This document shows, piece by piece, positions 8,692-18,953 of a stretch of DNA of 20,469 nt. Source of the DNA: Kipferlia bialata (Eukaryota > Fornicata); the NCBI GenBank assembly GCA_003568945.1, contig BDIP01000237.1, positions 3,633-24,101 on the forward strand, written 5' to 3'. The notes under the pieces were generated by a model. It was not told where the DNA came from, did not search any database, and saw nothing but the letters and a program-made list of their open reading frames with translations. The translations under genes and the position numbers were made by a program. Every line of letters begins with the position of its first letter. The first letter of the stretch is position 1.

Positions 8692-11600
8692 TCACACAAA
8701 GGCGCCTCCGAACCCGTCAGCCTGTCCGTCCTGGGTGGTCCAGTCCTCAGCCGGGGCCTGGGTCTCTCCCTCGAAGGTGTTCCACTCGTCCTGGGCCTCG
8801 GGGGCAGGGCTGGCGCCTGGGGCCTCGGGGGCCACGGCCTCCTTAGCAGCGGCCTGCCTGTCCTGGAGGTCCTTCTGCAGCACCCCGATGGTCCTGTGCA
8901 TGTTGCCGAGGTACCTGATGATGAAGGGCATGGCGTAGTCAGACAGCCCGTGCCTCCAGGCAAGCTCAATGGCGGTCTCGGGGGCAATCAGGTCGAAGCA
9001 GGACATGAGGCAGGCAGAGAAGCACTCCTTGCGCACACCAGCCAGCCTCTCGGCGGGCACAACCTCCAGAGGGTCCTCCACAAAGGTGCAGAGCAGCTTC
9101 TCGGCAATGGCAGCGTCGCCACTCTGCCTGGCGGTGCCCATGGCGTCCTGGAAGAGGCCATCGCGGATGGACAGCTCGATGGCAGAGGCGTAGCGCTTGT
9201 TCTGAGAGTAGAGATCCACTGCAATGCGGCGGAAGAACACCAGATCATGCCTCTCCAGCCTACGAGCCAGGGCGATCTGCTCGAAGGACGTGTGGTCCCT
9301 GACGTGCTGGGCAAGGGCCTCGAAGTCGCCCTCGGCGATGTAGAGGTCGGTCAGGGCCTCGTTGACGGCAGGGACGTCCTTGTCGACAATCTGCAGGAGG
9401 TAGGGCTTGAGCAGGAACAGGGAGTCGGAGGAGCGGGCCAGAGACACCAGCTGGGAGGGGTCAAGCTGGGCCTCGGCAGCAGGGAGGAGGTCCAGGGTGA
9501 GGGAGGGCTGGGTGGAGAGGTAGAAGCCAAACACCCTGTACAGAAGGTCCCTGGAGGCAATGTGGGCCAGGCAAGTCTTGATCTTGCCGTGGTCGAAGGC
9601 CACGCCACTCCTCTCGATCATGGTGGCCACGGCGCTGTCCCACTCCTCGTAGGCAATGTACAGCACTACAAGCTCGGACCAGAGGTGGCACTTCTGCACC
9701 GTCTTGATGAGGATGGCCAGGTTGCAGTCAGCACCGTGGGTCTGGATCAGCCCCATGAGGGACTCGGGGCGGAACTTGGCGTACAGAACACCCAGCTCGG
9801 TGTACACACCGACATGGGCACGCTCATGCTCGAGAGAGCCCTCGAGCAGCTCCATGAGCTCGTTGACGTGGCCCCTCTGCTCATAGAAGGAAATGAGCCT
9901 GGGCAGCTCGTCGGCGTTGACCACAATGTGCAGTCCAGCCAGGCGAGCCAGACGGAACTCCTCAACCTCCACACAGGCCTTGTTCACCTCGATCCAAGAG
10001 CGGAGAGAGGAGGCGCGGCGGGCAGCGTCGACAGCGGCACGGTGGTCTCCGATCTTGAGAAGGCAGGTGGTGAGGTCAGCGAAGTTGGAGATGGACTGGA
10101 AGAGGATGCGGGCGGCCTCGTACATCTCCTCACTCAGACACCTGTCTCCGATCTGCTGCACCCTGGCCAGGTTGGGGGAGACAAGGAGCTCCTCGAGGTC
10201 GGCGAGGCGGTTAAGCCTGGCCAGAGTGAAGGCGTACTCAGTGTCAACGCCACTGTCCTTGACGCGGGAGCGGCACATCCTGAGGTAGGGGATCAGGGCC
10301 TCATATGCATTGGCCTCGTGGGCAGCGGCAATGACGGCGGCGTGGGAGTCGGAGTTCTCGCCCTTGATGAAGCAAGTGATGGCGGCCTCCACGTCGGGCA
10401 CGGCCAGCATGGCCTGGGCAATCTGGGTCCACACCTCAGGCAGGTTGACGGTCTCGGCATACTCCTGGGCCCTCTCCATACCCAGGTGCTGCAGCATCAC
10501 GTTCACGGCCTCGGCGTGCTTGTTGAACTTCTGGTAGATGCAGAAGGCCTCCTCGTACAGACCGGTCTTGACGGCAATGCCAGCAATCACAGGGCCATCA
10601 TAGGCGTCCAGGCGCTTGATGTAGGGCATCACCTTCTCCTTGTCGGACTTGATGACGGTGATGATCAGCAGGCTCTGCAGACTGCCGTTGGCGGCAAACT
10701 CGGAGCCGGGGTGGAGCACGATCTGCTCGAGCAGCTCGATGAGCCTGTCTGGGATGTTGGCGTCAATGAAGGCCTTAACGGTGGCGGAGATCTGCTCGGA
10801 GGACTCAGAGGAAGGCAGGGCCACGGCAATCACCTGGTCGATCAGGGAGGAACGGTTCTCGTTCTCCTCGGACAGACACTGGGCCCAGAGGCCAAAGTCC
10901 TTGCGACGGACAAGCTCACGGGAGAGCTGCTTGAAGAGAGAGTGCTCGTTGGCAACGCGCACCATGTCCTCGGAGCAGGAGGGGTCGGTACGGAAGGCCA
11001 GGAAGGCGAGGTGGGGGTCGCGCCTCTCACAGTACCTGCCGACATCTGCGTGGGAGTAGTACTTGTTGGACTCGAGCATGGCCTCGAGGGAGGGGTCGTT
11101 CTCCTCGGCCAGCACCATGAGGATGCCGGTGTGGGTGCCCTCATCAGTGGCACCCTCGTCACGCCTCCTCTCAAGCATGGGCTTCAGCAGCTTCAGCCTG
11201 TGGCGCTCCTGGGTCACCTTGACCAGCTCGGGCACGTCGCAGAGGGTGCGCACGTCCAGGCAGAGCTCACGGACAAAGGCGTCCTCGGCACCATAGTCCA
11301 GCAGGGCAGCCACCACCTGGGGGGTCTTCTGGGGGCTGAACCTGGTGCAGTATGAGTGCACGGCCTTGTTCTGGTGGGTGCGAAGCAGGTGCTGCACCAA
11401 CTCGGCCACATACCCAAAGCGGTCACACACGATGGTGAGGGGGGCGAGGTCGGGCAGGGAGGCGTCGAGCAGGAAGTCGCGGGCACGGTCGCCCTCGAGG
11501 AACTGGGACTCGCGGCAGATGCGCTCGAGCTCCCTGGTGTTGCCTGTGTAGGAGCAAGCCTCGAGGTACCTGTAGTGCACCTCGGGCTCCTCGGACAGAT

Positions 11601-13860
11601 CCACAATCGAGCCAAGGTAGTAGAACAGGGCCTCCTGGGAGTCGTACTTCAGGAACATGCGCATGATCTCGGCAGACGAGTTGGCGCCCAGCTTGATGCA
11701 GGCCTTGATGACGTGGTTGAGGTTGGCCGTGGTGTTGACGGCCAGCATCTCCTTGCACACAGCCACAACGGCCTCGGGCTCCTGGGTGCCGGCCCAGGTC
11801 TCGAAGAACTCGATGCCGATGTGGGAGGTGTTAACGGCAACACGGACCAGGTCAGCAGGGGCAGAGTACAGCTCGAGGGCACGCTCGAAGAGCTGGGCCT
11901 CCTCGCACATCTCAGCAATGAGCTTGCGGTCAAAGTGCACCAGGCGCCTCTTGGAGATGATGGCGTTGGCCACCTCGGGCTGGGACTTGATGTTGACCTC
12001 GAGGATCTTGGTCTGGATGTCGGCGGTGGACTCGTCGAACTCGTGCTGCTTGCACACCTGCAGGAGCACTCCTGTGGCCTCCTTGGACAGACCGCGGGAC
12101 ACAAACACCTCCACGACGTCGTCCAGAGACACCTGGGCCTCGTCCTCCCCAAACAGAATGCGGTGGGCAAGCTCAGCTCCCTGGGTGGGGCTGCGCTCCA
12201 CAACACGCTCTAAGATACGCTTGAGGTCGGGCTGGTAGTTGACCCTGCGGGAGTACTCGAACACCTTGTCGAACTCGCCCTGGGCAGCCATGAAGATGAC
12301 GGCCTTCTCGTGGGCACCGCCCTGCACGTAGATCTTGCACGCCTCCATCTCAAGCCCGGCCTGCATGCAGATGTCGCCAAGGGCCTCGGACCCAGTCAGC
12401 CTGTTCTCGTCGATGAAGCGCTTGAGGAGCTCCTTCTTGCCCTGCTGCAGAATGAGTCTGGCCAGCTCCACAGACTCGTAGTCCTCGAGGGCGCTGGTCT
12501 CCATCAGCTTGTGGAAGTAGCGGAAGGTGGCGGTCTGGTCGGGGGCAGAGCGGAACCTCTGCAGCGTGTTCCTGTTACGCAGCACGGTGGGGGGGGCACC
12601 CAGCACGGCGTCGATGGCCTCGTTGTAGTTGCCGGAGGAGAAGTGGCGCTCGAACTGAGACACGAAGAGCTCGTTGGCACCCTGGAGTCCTGCCTTAGCA
12701 GCAAGGCGCAGAGCACAGTCCTGGTTTCCGAGCCTTCTCAGCACGTAGGGCACGACAGTCTGCTCGTTCACAACCACACGCACGATCTTCCCCTCAGAGG
12801 AGGCGCCGACAAAGCCCACTGCGGGCACACCCACTGGAGCGAGGGCAAAGAGGAAGGACTGGTCGCTGGACAGACCGGGGACCCTGCCGCGGTACAGGAG
12901 GGTGCCAGCTGTCACCTCGTGCACGTAGAGGATACCGAGCTTAGTGACCATGTAAGTGAGACCGTACTTGTGAGCACACACGACGAACAGAGGGAAGTCC
13001 ATCTGCCCGGGCTGCATCTGGAGGGTCACGGCACTCTTCTGGAAACCAGAGGTGGAGGACCCGTCGGGGTTCTTCTGGCCACCAATCTCCAGGAGACGGA
13101 GCTGGGTGGTGCCACTAATCTGGCAACCTAGGGCGACGATGGTGGCCTCGGGCATACCGGGGGCCTTCTGCCATGTGGTGAAGGCAGCAGCGTGGCCGGG
13201 GATGACCTGGCTGCGCTTAGCAGCCATGGAGTGGAGCTGAGTGTGTCCTGTGACGACACCCTCCACGACAGAGATGCCAGTCAGAAGGGACCACTGCTTG
13301 TCAGCAGACACGTCATATGAGGTGATCTTAGCTCCCTGGAGCTTAGAGTCGCGGGAGAAGAGTCTCTCAAACTTGGCCTCAATATCCCAGTGGTACACAG
13401 CTGTCTCAGTCACGACAACAAGGTTGGTCTCGTCAAGAAATCTCCAAAACACGACGCTCTCAGTGAGGGTCTGGTTGGCCAGGTGCTTCTTAGCTCCCAA
13501 GTCGACAACCTGCATCTGGGACCCGGCACGCACAGCCACCACCTTCTTGGAGGGGTGCATGATGGCAGACTCAGCAGACATGTTGAATGACGAAACCGAG
13601 TCACTCTCGATATCCACCAGAACCAGCCGAGGCTTCTCACCAGACTCGTCTCTCACACATGCGTACTTCTCAGAAGAAATTGAGAGCGATGCGAACTTGA
13701 AAGACGACTCAGAGAGGCCATGGGCAACAAGCTGACGTTAAAACAGTAATACAATATGACAACAAGGCATTTCCCGAATAATTACTCCCAAACGATTTAA
13801 AAAACAAGAAGCACTTACATCATTGACTGTCTCAAAATCCAAGATGGATGAAGAAGCCAT
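8692..13860 (-). CDS. CLTC: Clathrin heavy chain
   Basis: Exon 1 (13860-13819) encodes MASSSILDFETVND. An 87-base intron (13818-13732, donor GTAAGT, acceptor TTAACGTCAG) follows, then one 5040-base exon, giving 1693 residues against about 1675 in animals. The N-terminal propeller is recognisable from SAESAIMHPSKKVVAVRAG and FWRFLDETNLVVVTETAVYHW (human: [21 protein letters not shown]). Long alpha-solenoid clathrin repeats follow up to the trimerisation region near YAMPFIIRYLGNM. Three chains form a triskelion that coats vesicles at the plasma membrane and Golgi. The tail differs from the animal one: the QLMLT motif that recruits Hsc70 is not seen, and instead there is an Ala/Pro/Glu-rich end with DEWNTFEG and EDWTTQDG. 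The first exon was chosen because it restores the N-terminal 39 residues missing from the large exon and uses good splice sites. Confidence 0.98.
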
Positions 13861-14090
13861 TCGCTGATTCAGCGTGAAGACCTCGCTTCTCTTGCGGTCA
13901 ATTGGCTTGAGAGAAGACAGAGGTTCAGTTTGATTATCGCATGTTTTTGAATTGAATTTGAGAGTCTAGCGTGGGTTCAATGGTATAAGTCATATTCGTC
14001 ATATTAGTCTATTCCATATAACTGATGTCTGGACGTTTCGCTCTACATTAAGGAGGAGGCAGGCTCCCTCTTGCTACCAAGCGCACGTGG
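13861..14090. promoter_or_regulatory. Divergent gap between the clathrin and MATE-like genes
   Basis: These 230 bases between opposed start codons are more A/T-rich than the coding DNA. They contain a close direct repeat GTCATATT...GTCATATT near 13988-14005. The repeat could be a regulatory site, but there is no other support. Confidence 0.35.
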
Positions 14091-15977
14091 ATGAGTCATG
14101 TCATTCGTGACTCAGTGTCACTACAGCAGCTTGCGATACTCTCAGCCCCAGTTCTACTTGGCAAGTGAGTTTTTGTGATGACATGTAAGTGTATCCCAGA
14201 GTGTCTCTGATGTTCAGTGTCATGTGGAGTTTGAGCGGCATGTATACGACAGAGGCCCTTGCTCACATCAACCCAGATGTATTGGCGTCGTATTCCCTTC
14301 CAGCCCAGACTCTTAGTGCTCTAGGTTGGATATCTGTGTTTATAACGTCGTCTACATCCAATGTTGTGGCCTCTTCCCTATGCTTTGGGGCTGCTTCTCT
14401 CAAACGGGCCTCGATGATATGTGTGCGGGTAGGAGTGCAGCAGCCGTTGTGCTGACCCTCCTGTTCGCATTCATCACCCCATGGCTCATGAAGGTACAAT
14501 ACTCTATTATTGTACTGAACAAATGCCAGTGAAAGCAGTATTGTCTGTTTTATGTATGAATGTACCGTGCGTATCTCTATGTGTGTACCTGGTCTTTTCC
14601 TCACCCAGTCGGTGCCGGAGTCTATATCCATTGACTGTCAGAGGGTCTTCCACCTCTTCTGGCTTGCCCTTCCCCTTCAGAGTCTGGAGAAGGTTGCTCT
14701 GGGTCTCATAGTTGGCCATGGATACACGTCCATATCGTTCGGCCTTCAGGTAAGACTGGACTGGGCGTAGACATCTATTCCATGAGTTCCTACCACAGTT
14801 TGTTGACATGTCTGTACAAGTGGCCTCGGTTGGGCTAGGGGTAGATCGGCTTGGGCTGTATGCCCCTGTCCTTGGCACGGTTCTGTCTGCTGCCTGTGGG
14901 TGCTGTCTGCGTGTGTGGCCTGGATCGTGCACAGGAGGTAGGGTCCTGTGAGACGCTGGCATGTCTCGCATATTGAATCTATACGTTCATATACATGTAC
15001 AATTGCCTTTCTCTTCTGAACCCAGGGGAATGCGAGAGGCCCGGGACTGCCGACTGCTACCCCCCTCTGACTCTGACACTGACACTGATACTGATGCACC
15101 AGTCGCTGGGTCAGCAGCGGAACAGAGGGCCACAACTGTTAAGGGCTCCATTGGTTCCTACTATACTCGGCTTTCGGTCCATATGACGATCACTAATGCC
15201 TGTCTGCAAGGTATGACTCATACTGTCTGATGGTGATTGGCGGGGCTGGTACTCCTTTCAGTCCTTTGAGTGGTATTCTATTCTTTTACCTGACTGTCAG
15301 TTAGTACAACGCTTCTGTCTATCCTATCCCTGCGCCTCTCTACCCTGGATGCCGCGGCTGCTGCTCTGTACATGAGCATTCTGACGGTGGGTGACATCTT
15401 CGTCGGTACCCATGGATAGTAGTGTGTTATAGGATGGGCATTGATACTCTTGAGTAGTGATATTGTTTCGGATACTCACTCACAGGTGTGTGTTGCCTTC
15501 TATGATGCTGTTGGGAATGTGGCCTCCTTTGTGAGTGCCTCTCTTATGGCACAGGGCGGCAGACTGACTGACTTTGTGCGTCTGGCGTCTAAGTCGACCT
15601 CCTGTCTGGGGGCGCTCTCAGTGATAGCTGTCGTGGCCTTGAAGCCAGTCCTCGTGGCAGGTCTCACCGACGATCCCTCTGTGCAGCAGGCCCTCTCCTC
15701 TGTCTACTGGTGGCTGGTCCCAGACATTGTGGCCAAGACCCTCACCGAGGCCAGGATAGGGCTGTTCTACGGGGCAGGACACCCGGAAGCCAGCTCTCTT
15801 CTCTCAGCCATTCCTCTAATTATCTACTTACCATTGCTCTTGTTCTGGGGAAAGTCTAGCTTTTCTTCTCTTCAGGTTGTGTTGGCATACAAGTTGGGAT
15901 ATGATTTGTCGAGAGGGGTGTTCTTGGCGTTGGAGGGTTGTTACATCTTTGGAAGTAATGGCTTGTGGTTGCTATGA
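14091..15977 (+). CDS. MATE-like multidrug/organic-cation exporter, 7 exons, one frame break
   Basis: Proposed exons are 14091-14164, 14218-14493, 14609-14749, 14799-14937, about 15037-15210, 15301-15386 and 15486-15977. The protein begins MSHVIRDSVSLQQLAILSAP, where the first helix has the MATE-type LAILSAPVLLG. Further helices include ALGWISVFITSSTSNVVASS, VFHLFWLALPLQSLEKVALG, VLGTVLSAACGCCL, a charged cytoplasmic loop with repeated Asp-Thr (near 15075), and a second half starting FYDAVGNVASFVSASLMAQG. Two similar six-helix halves are the MATE/MOP plan: antiporters that expel drugs or metabolites against H+ or Na+. Two joints are uncertain. In exon 2 the frame shifts between LKRASMIC and GRSAAAVVLTLLFAF (about 14414-14440). 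Exon 5 needs the acceptor at 15036 rather than the better-looking one at 15025 to stay in frame. A sequence error, a 20-base intron or a decaying gene could each explain the first. Confidence 0.72.
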
Positions 15978-16225
15978 TGCTGTTGGACTGGTTGGAGATG
16001 CTCATGTATATCGGTCTCAGTATCCTGTATCATTCAGGTCCAGTGGTACTGTGCCAGTATATATGTGTATATATATCTGTGTATTCCGTGGGAATCACAG
16101 CCGTGATATATTTGTGAGTATATAGATGGTTAGCCGTAAATTGGTGTAACGACCACCAGTGAATATAGATCTACTAGTATTACCATAGAACGTTGTTCTC
16201 ATCCTTCTCACAATAATATATTGGT
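15978..16225. other. A/T-rich spacer between the MATE-like gene and cofilin
   Basis: Downstream of the transporter the DNA is A/T-rich with TATA-type dinucleotide tracts (about 16058-16127). I see no spliced or continuous coding frame in this part. It probably holds the transporter's 3' untranslated region. Confidence 0.5.
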
Positions 16226-16426
16226 TTATTCAATAAACTTTACGTTAGGGAAGGTAAAGCCCCTGATGAGCGACGGGATGTGCTCCAACAGCATCAAGGA
16301 TGAGATGACCTCTAGGTTAGAGGAGGGGAGGGACCTCAACTCCCAGCAGTGTGGGTTCAGCGAGTAGTAGTCAACGTGAACCCTTTTGCATTTTTGTAAC
16401 AACAAAGGGTGCGGTAATGCAAACAC
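16226..16426 (-). CDS. Possible exon or small gene, unknown, no start codon seen
   Basis: A minus-strand frame is open for 66 codons and ends in a stop at 16226-16228. It looks protein-like (DYYSLNPHCWELRSLPSSNL, later LMLLEHIPSLIRG), with mixed polar and hydrophobic residues and a leucine-rich second half. There is no in-frame ATG. Its 5' end meets a possible acceptor (CGACACAG near 16428-16429), so it could be the last exon of a gene whose first exon lies opposite the cofilin leader. An ATG near 16570 followed by a GTAAGA donor exists there, but joining it does not keep this frame. Chance is possible. Confidence 0.28.
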   Translation of the reverse strand: MFALPHPLLLQKCKRVHVDYYSLNPHCWELRSLPSSNLEVISSLMLLEHIPSLIRGFTFPNVKFIE

Positions 16427-16464
16427 TGTGTCGTCGCGAGACAGACTATCAAACAGTCCCGAGT

Positions 16465-17036
16465 ATGGTGAGTCTCCCAGTCTGCAATTGTAACCCAGTA
16501 GCCTCTGCTAATATTGCGATCGCATAATCCGGAACTCTTACTTTTTTCTCGTTGTTGTCGTGTATTTCATTGTTTCGTTGTAGTTGTCACGATTTTCAGT
16601 GCTCTTTCGGTACATGCTTACCCTTCAGTCCGGAATTGAGATCGACGCAGAGTGCCTTCGCATCTATGAGGAGCAGAAGATGCGCCACCAGTACGTGTGG
16701 ACTGTTTACCGCATCAACCCCGAGATGACACTCGTTGTTCCCGTTGCCCAGGGTGGCCCTGACGCCACCTTCGAGGACTTCTGCAAGGAGCTCCCCGAGG
16801 AGGACTGCCGTTTTGCCGTGTACGACGCCGAGTACACTGACAACGACGGCAACTCCCGCAAGCGCCTGTGCTTTGTCATGTGGAACCCCGACAACGCCAG
16901 GGTCAGGTCCAAGATGATCTACTCTGCCACCCAGAGGGGATTCCTCCAGAACCTGACTGGAGTCGACACCATCTTCCAGGCCACTGACGCCGGCGACCTT
17001 GTGTACGCTGACCTTGCCGCCAAGTGCAAGAAGTAG
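16465..17036 (+). CDS. ADF/cofilin, start codon alone in exon 1
   Basis: Exon 2 (16629-17036) encodes an ADF-H domain: GIEIDAECLRIYEEQKM, YVWTVYRINPEMTLVV, CRFAVYDAEYTDNDGNSRKR, LCFVMWNPDNARVRSKMIYS and GFLQNLTGVDTIFQATDAGD. The long actin-binding helix (RSKMIYSATQRGFLQNL) and the IQATD-like strand are typical. No ATG opens exon 2 in the expected place. An ATG at 16465-16467 is followed at once by GTGAGT, and splicing it to the acceptor CTTACCCTTCAG (16617-16628) gives MSGIEIDAE, a normal cofilin start. The product is 136 residues. An alternative is the in-frame ATG at 16614, which would add MLTLQ by reading through the splice site. Cofilin binds and severs ADP-actin filaments. Confidence 0.93.
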
Positions 17037-17222
17037 AGAGGCTTCGTGAACAGCCTTCATTGAGTATATGTCTTGTTGCAATGTGTCTGGTTGGATGTTG
17101 CCCGGTGGGATGAATATATTTCGTGTTGGGATATTGTAAGCATTATTTGCAAGCACTACTATATGTTTGCACAAAGCACTGTAGAGTCACTAGGCCTAAC
17201 TTGTTGGGAGAACAGTGCTCTA

Positions 17223-18301
17223 TTATTCAACAACTTGAGAGAAACTGCACCCAAAGGGACTGGCTGTGTCGCCAGTATTATCCATGCCGGTTGTGTCAGT
17301 GTCAGTGACTGCCTTCCCGGCCATCTGCTGATACCTGGGGTTGGGGCGCAACACTGACAGTGTCAGTGACACACCTAACATATATACGCATAGAAAAACC
17401 AATACATGCACACACGCACCTGCCCGGCACCTCCGACCCCAGATGGATGTGGGACAGCGGCAGGGGGTATCCTTCTGGGGAGGACAGCCATCGTCTGGCT
17501 CCATCTATACTGCATGAGAATGATGGAAATGAAGAGGCCCAGAGTAAACATGTAAATGGTGTGTGACAAACGTACCCCTCTGCGACCGCTGGGACAGATA
17601 TACCCCACACAGAGTGCACGAAGAGACCCGCCTCATCCCCCACATGTGGGGGGAGAGGGGGGTGGCATGCGGTGGGGGGTTGCAGGGAGACCACGAGGGC
17701 ACACACCACAGCCAGGCACAGGCCACCAGCACCGGTCTGTGTGTCTGATCCTTGCACAGTACGGGCTGTGGATGTGGTCCAGGTTCCCTTGGGGACGGCA
17801 TGTGCGACAACTAGCAACCTGAGGATAGGGCAGTTGAGTGACAGCACAGAGACATAGACCCACCTGTGTCCAGCTGGCAAGGCATCCTTAGTCCTGGCCC
17901 CACACTCCTTCATGTGCCGTAGCACCGCTGCGATATCAACAGAACGGGATTTATCCAACACAGCCACGGAGTGCTTGAGAGAGTATACTACCTGAGAGTG
18001 AGATGATAATACAGAAAAGGTCAGTGAACCGTCTGTAGTACCCTGCGAACCTGCAACCTACCTTATCCACCCGATCCCAGTGAGGCCTGAGCCTGATGCC
18101 CACCGTGCCGCTCTGATGGAACACTCGGTGGTCCTGCTCTCCCTGTCTGTCCCCAGACACATAGCTGTAGCCACACACCCGACAGGTCCTGGGCCCCTTC
18201 ACTATGAATGAGCCCAGACTGCTCTGACGCTGGCTCTGCTTCCTCCCCCCCTTGCGACTCTGACTACCTGCACTGGACTTCCTCTTTCCAACCTTCGCCA
18301 T
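17223..18301 (-). CDS. ECO1: Eco1/ESCO-like cohesin acetyltransferase
   Basis: Exons 18301-18062, 17991-17864, 17818-17576, 17509-17420 and 17334-17223 join in phase to 270 residues; yeast Eco1 has 281. The N-terminus is basic and carries a PCNA-interaction (PIP) box, Q26-S-S-L-G-S-F-I33. A zinc finger of the Eco1/ESCO type follows: CRVCGYSYVSGD...DHRVFH, ligands C40, C43, H58 and H62. After that comes VVYSLKHSVAVLDKSRSVD and a core with LLVVAHAVPKG (family: VVGCLVAE) and GLFVHSVWGIS (family: GISRIWV). The C-terminus, RYQQMAGKAVTD, is divergent. Eco1 acetylates Smc3 during replication to lock sister cohesion, travelling with PCNA. The usual RR.GIA acetyl-CoA loop is not clear, so the catalytic half is either very divergent or partly mis-spliced in my model. 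Zinc finger and PIP box are the strongest evidence. Confidence 0.78.
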
Positions 18302-18351
18302 GCAGCTCTGGAGACTTCCACACCAGGACTCCTTTCTCCAATGAAGGACAG

Positions 18352-18612
18352 ATGTCCACTTCAGGTGAACCCTTATTCCCATATTATCTTACTCGATTTG
18401 CTCAGAATTGTTGGATCCTTGATATTGACAGTGACTGGTGTCGTGTATGCAATAGGTTAGAGACAATGTGGAAACACGTGTATGCAGGAAGAACTACGTT
18501 CCTTCCATACATAGACAATTATTGGGGAATAGCTATCTATAGTCTTGAGACTCAATCGTGTACCTCAGAGTATCACCCATCTTCTAGACATGACCGACGA
18601 CATACACACTGA
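18352..18612 (+). CDS. Hypothetical 86-codon ORF
   Basis: This intronless frame starts MSTSGEPLFPYYLTRFAQNC, continues with WCRVCNRLETMWKHVYAG, and stops at 18610-18612. It is rich in aromatic residues and Cys and lower in G/C than its neighbours. The start is 50 bases from the Eco1-like start codon, pointing away. I recognise no family; a chance ORF is quite possible. Confidence 0.22.
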   Translation: MSTSGEPLFPYYLTRFAQNCWILDIDSDWCRVCNRLETMWKHVYAGRTTFLPYIDNYWGIAIYSLETQSCTSEYHPSSRHDRRHTH

Positions 18613-18932
18613 AGTACTAAAGCCAGAAGGATCCACAACCTGACTAGGGTAACAGGGAAAGGGAATGCCCTATAGAGACCATATCCTAATAACATACTGG
18701 TGCTGGACGGCAACCGTCGACTGCAGCAGGGGGTACACATATGATGCCTGCCTTGACGTTCAATCTTGACACACAGCCACCAGAGGTCATACAGCCAAGA
18801 AGAGGGACACAACAGCAGCACGAGCGTTGAATGCCATAACATGAACATACATGCCACTGGATCATGCCACTGGATCATCACGTGGATGGTCGACACTCCA
18901 TACCAGGTCCTGATGCTCACTGACACTGACAC
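18573..18932 (-). CDS. Hypothetical hydrophobic 119-codon ORF
   Basis: The ATG at 18932 opens a frame to a stop at 18573. It begins MSVSVSIRTWYGVSTIHVMI and has two hydrophobic stretches (about residues 27-50, FMLWHSTLVLLLCPSSWLYD, and near the end, LVRLWILLALVLQC) that could span a membrane. It lies 21 bases beyond the Spc25-like stop on the same strand and overlaps the previous ORF. A 13-base tandem repeat at 18851-18876 sits in its 5' part. There is no known family, and no introns in an intron-rich region, so chance is a real possibility. The rest of 18302-18953 shows nothing coding. Confidence 0.2.
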   Translation of the reverse strand: MSVSVSIRTWYGVSTIHVMIQWHDPVACMFMLWHSTLVLLLCPSSWLYDLWWLCVKIERQGRHHMCTPCCSRRLPSSTSMLLGYGLYRAFPFPVTLVRLWILLALVLQCVCRRSCLEDG

Positions 18933-18953
18933 TTCATGTCACTGGCAGCACAG

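Noticed and set aside
8896-11355. 819-codon plus-strand ORF antisense to clathrin
   Set aside because: The minus strand encodes clathrin unmistakably here. The antisense frame arises from strong codon bias (GAG/CTC, GTG/CAC) and gives a Val/Leu/Gly/His-rich sequence with no domain.
11356-13131. Further plus-strand ORFs (285 and 273 codons) opposite clathrin
   Set aside because: Same cause as the larger antisense ORF: mirror of biased clathrin codons, low-complexity and unlike any protein.
16584-16628. Cofilin start upstream of the acceptor, reading through CTTACCCTTCAG
   Set aside because: That region is the intron 3' end by the window's splice motif; no ATG opens the long extension, and splicing from 16467 yields a normal cofilin N-terminus.
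18208-18351. Upstream extension of the 86-codon plus ORF over the Eco1-like first exon
   Set aside because: It overlaps the antisense of a clearly coding zinc-finger exon, so this part is a shadow.
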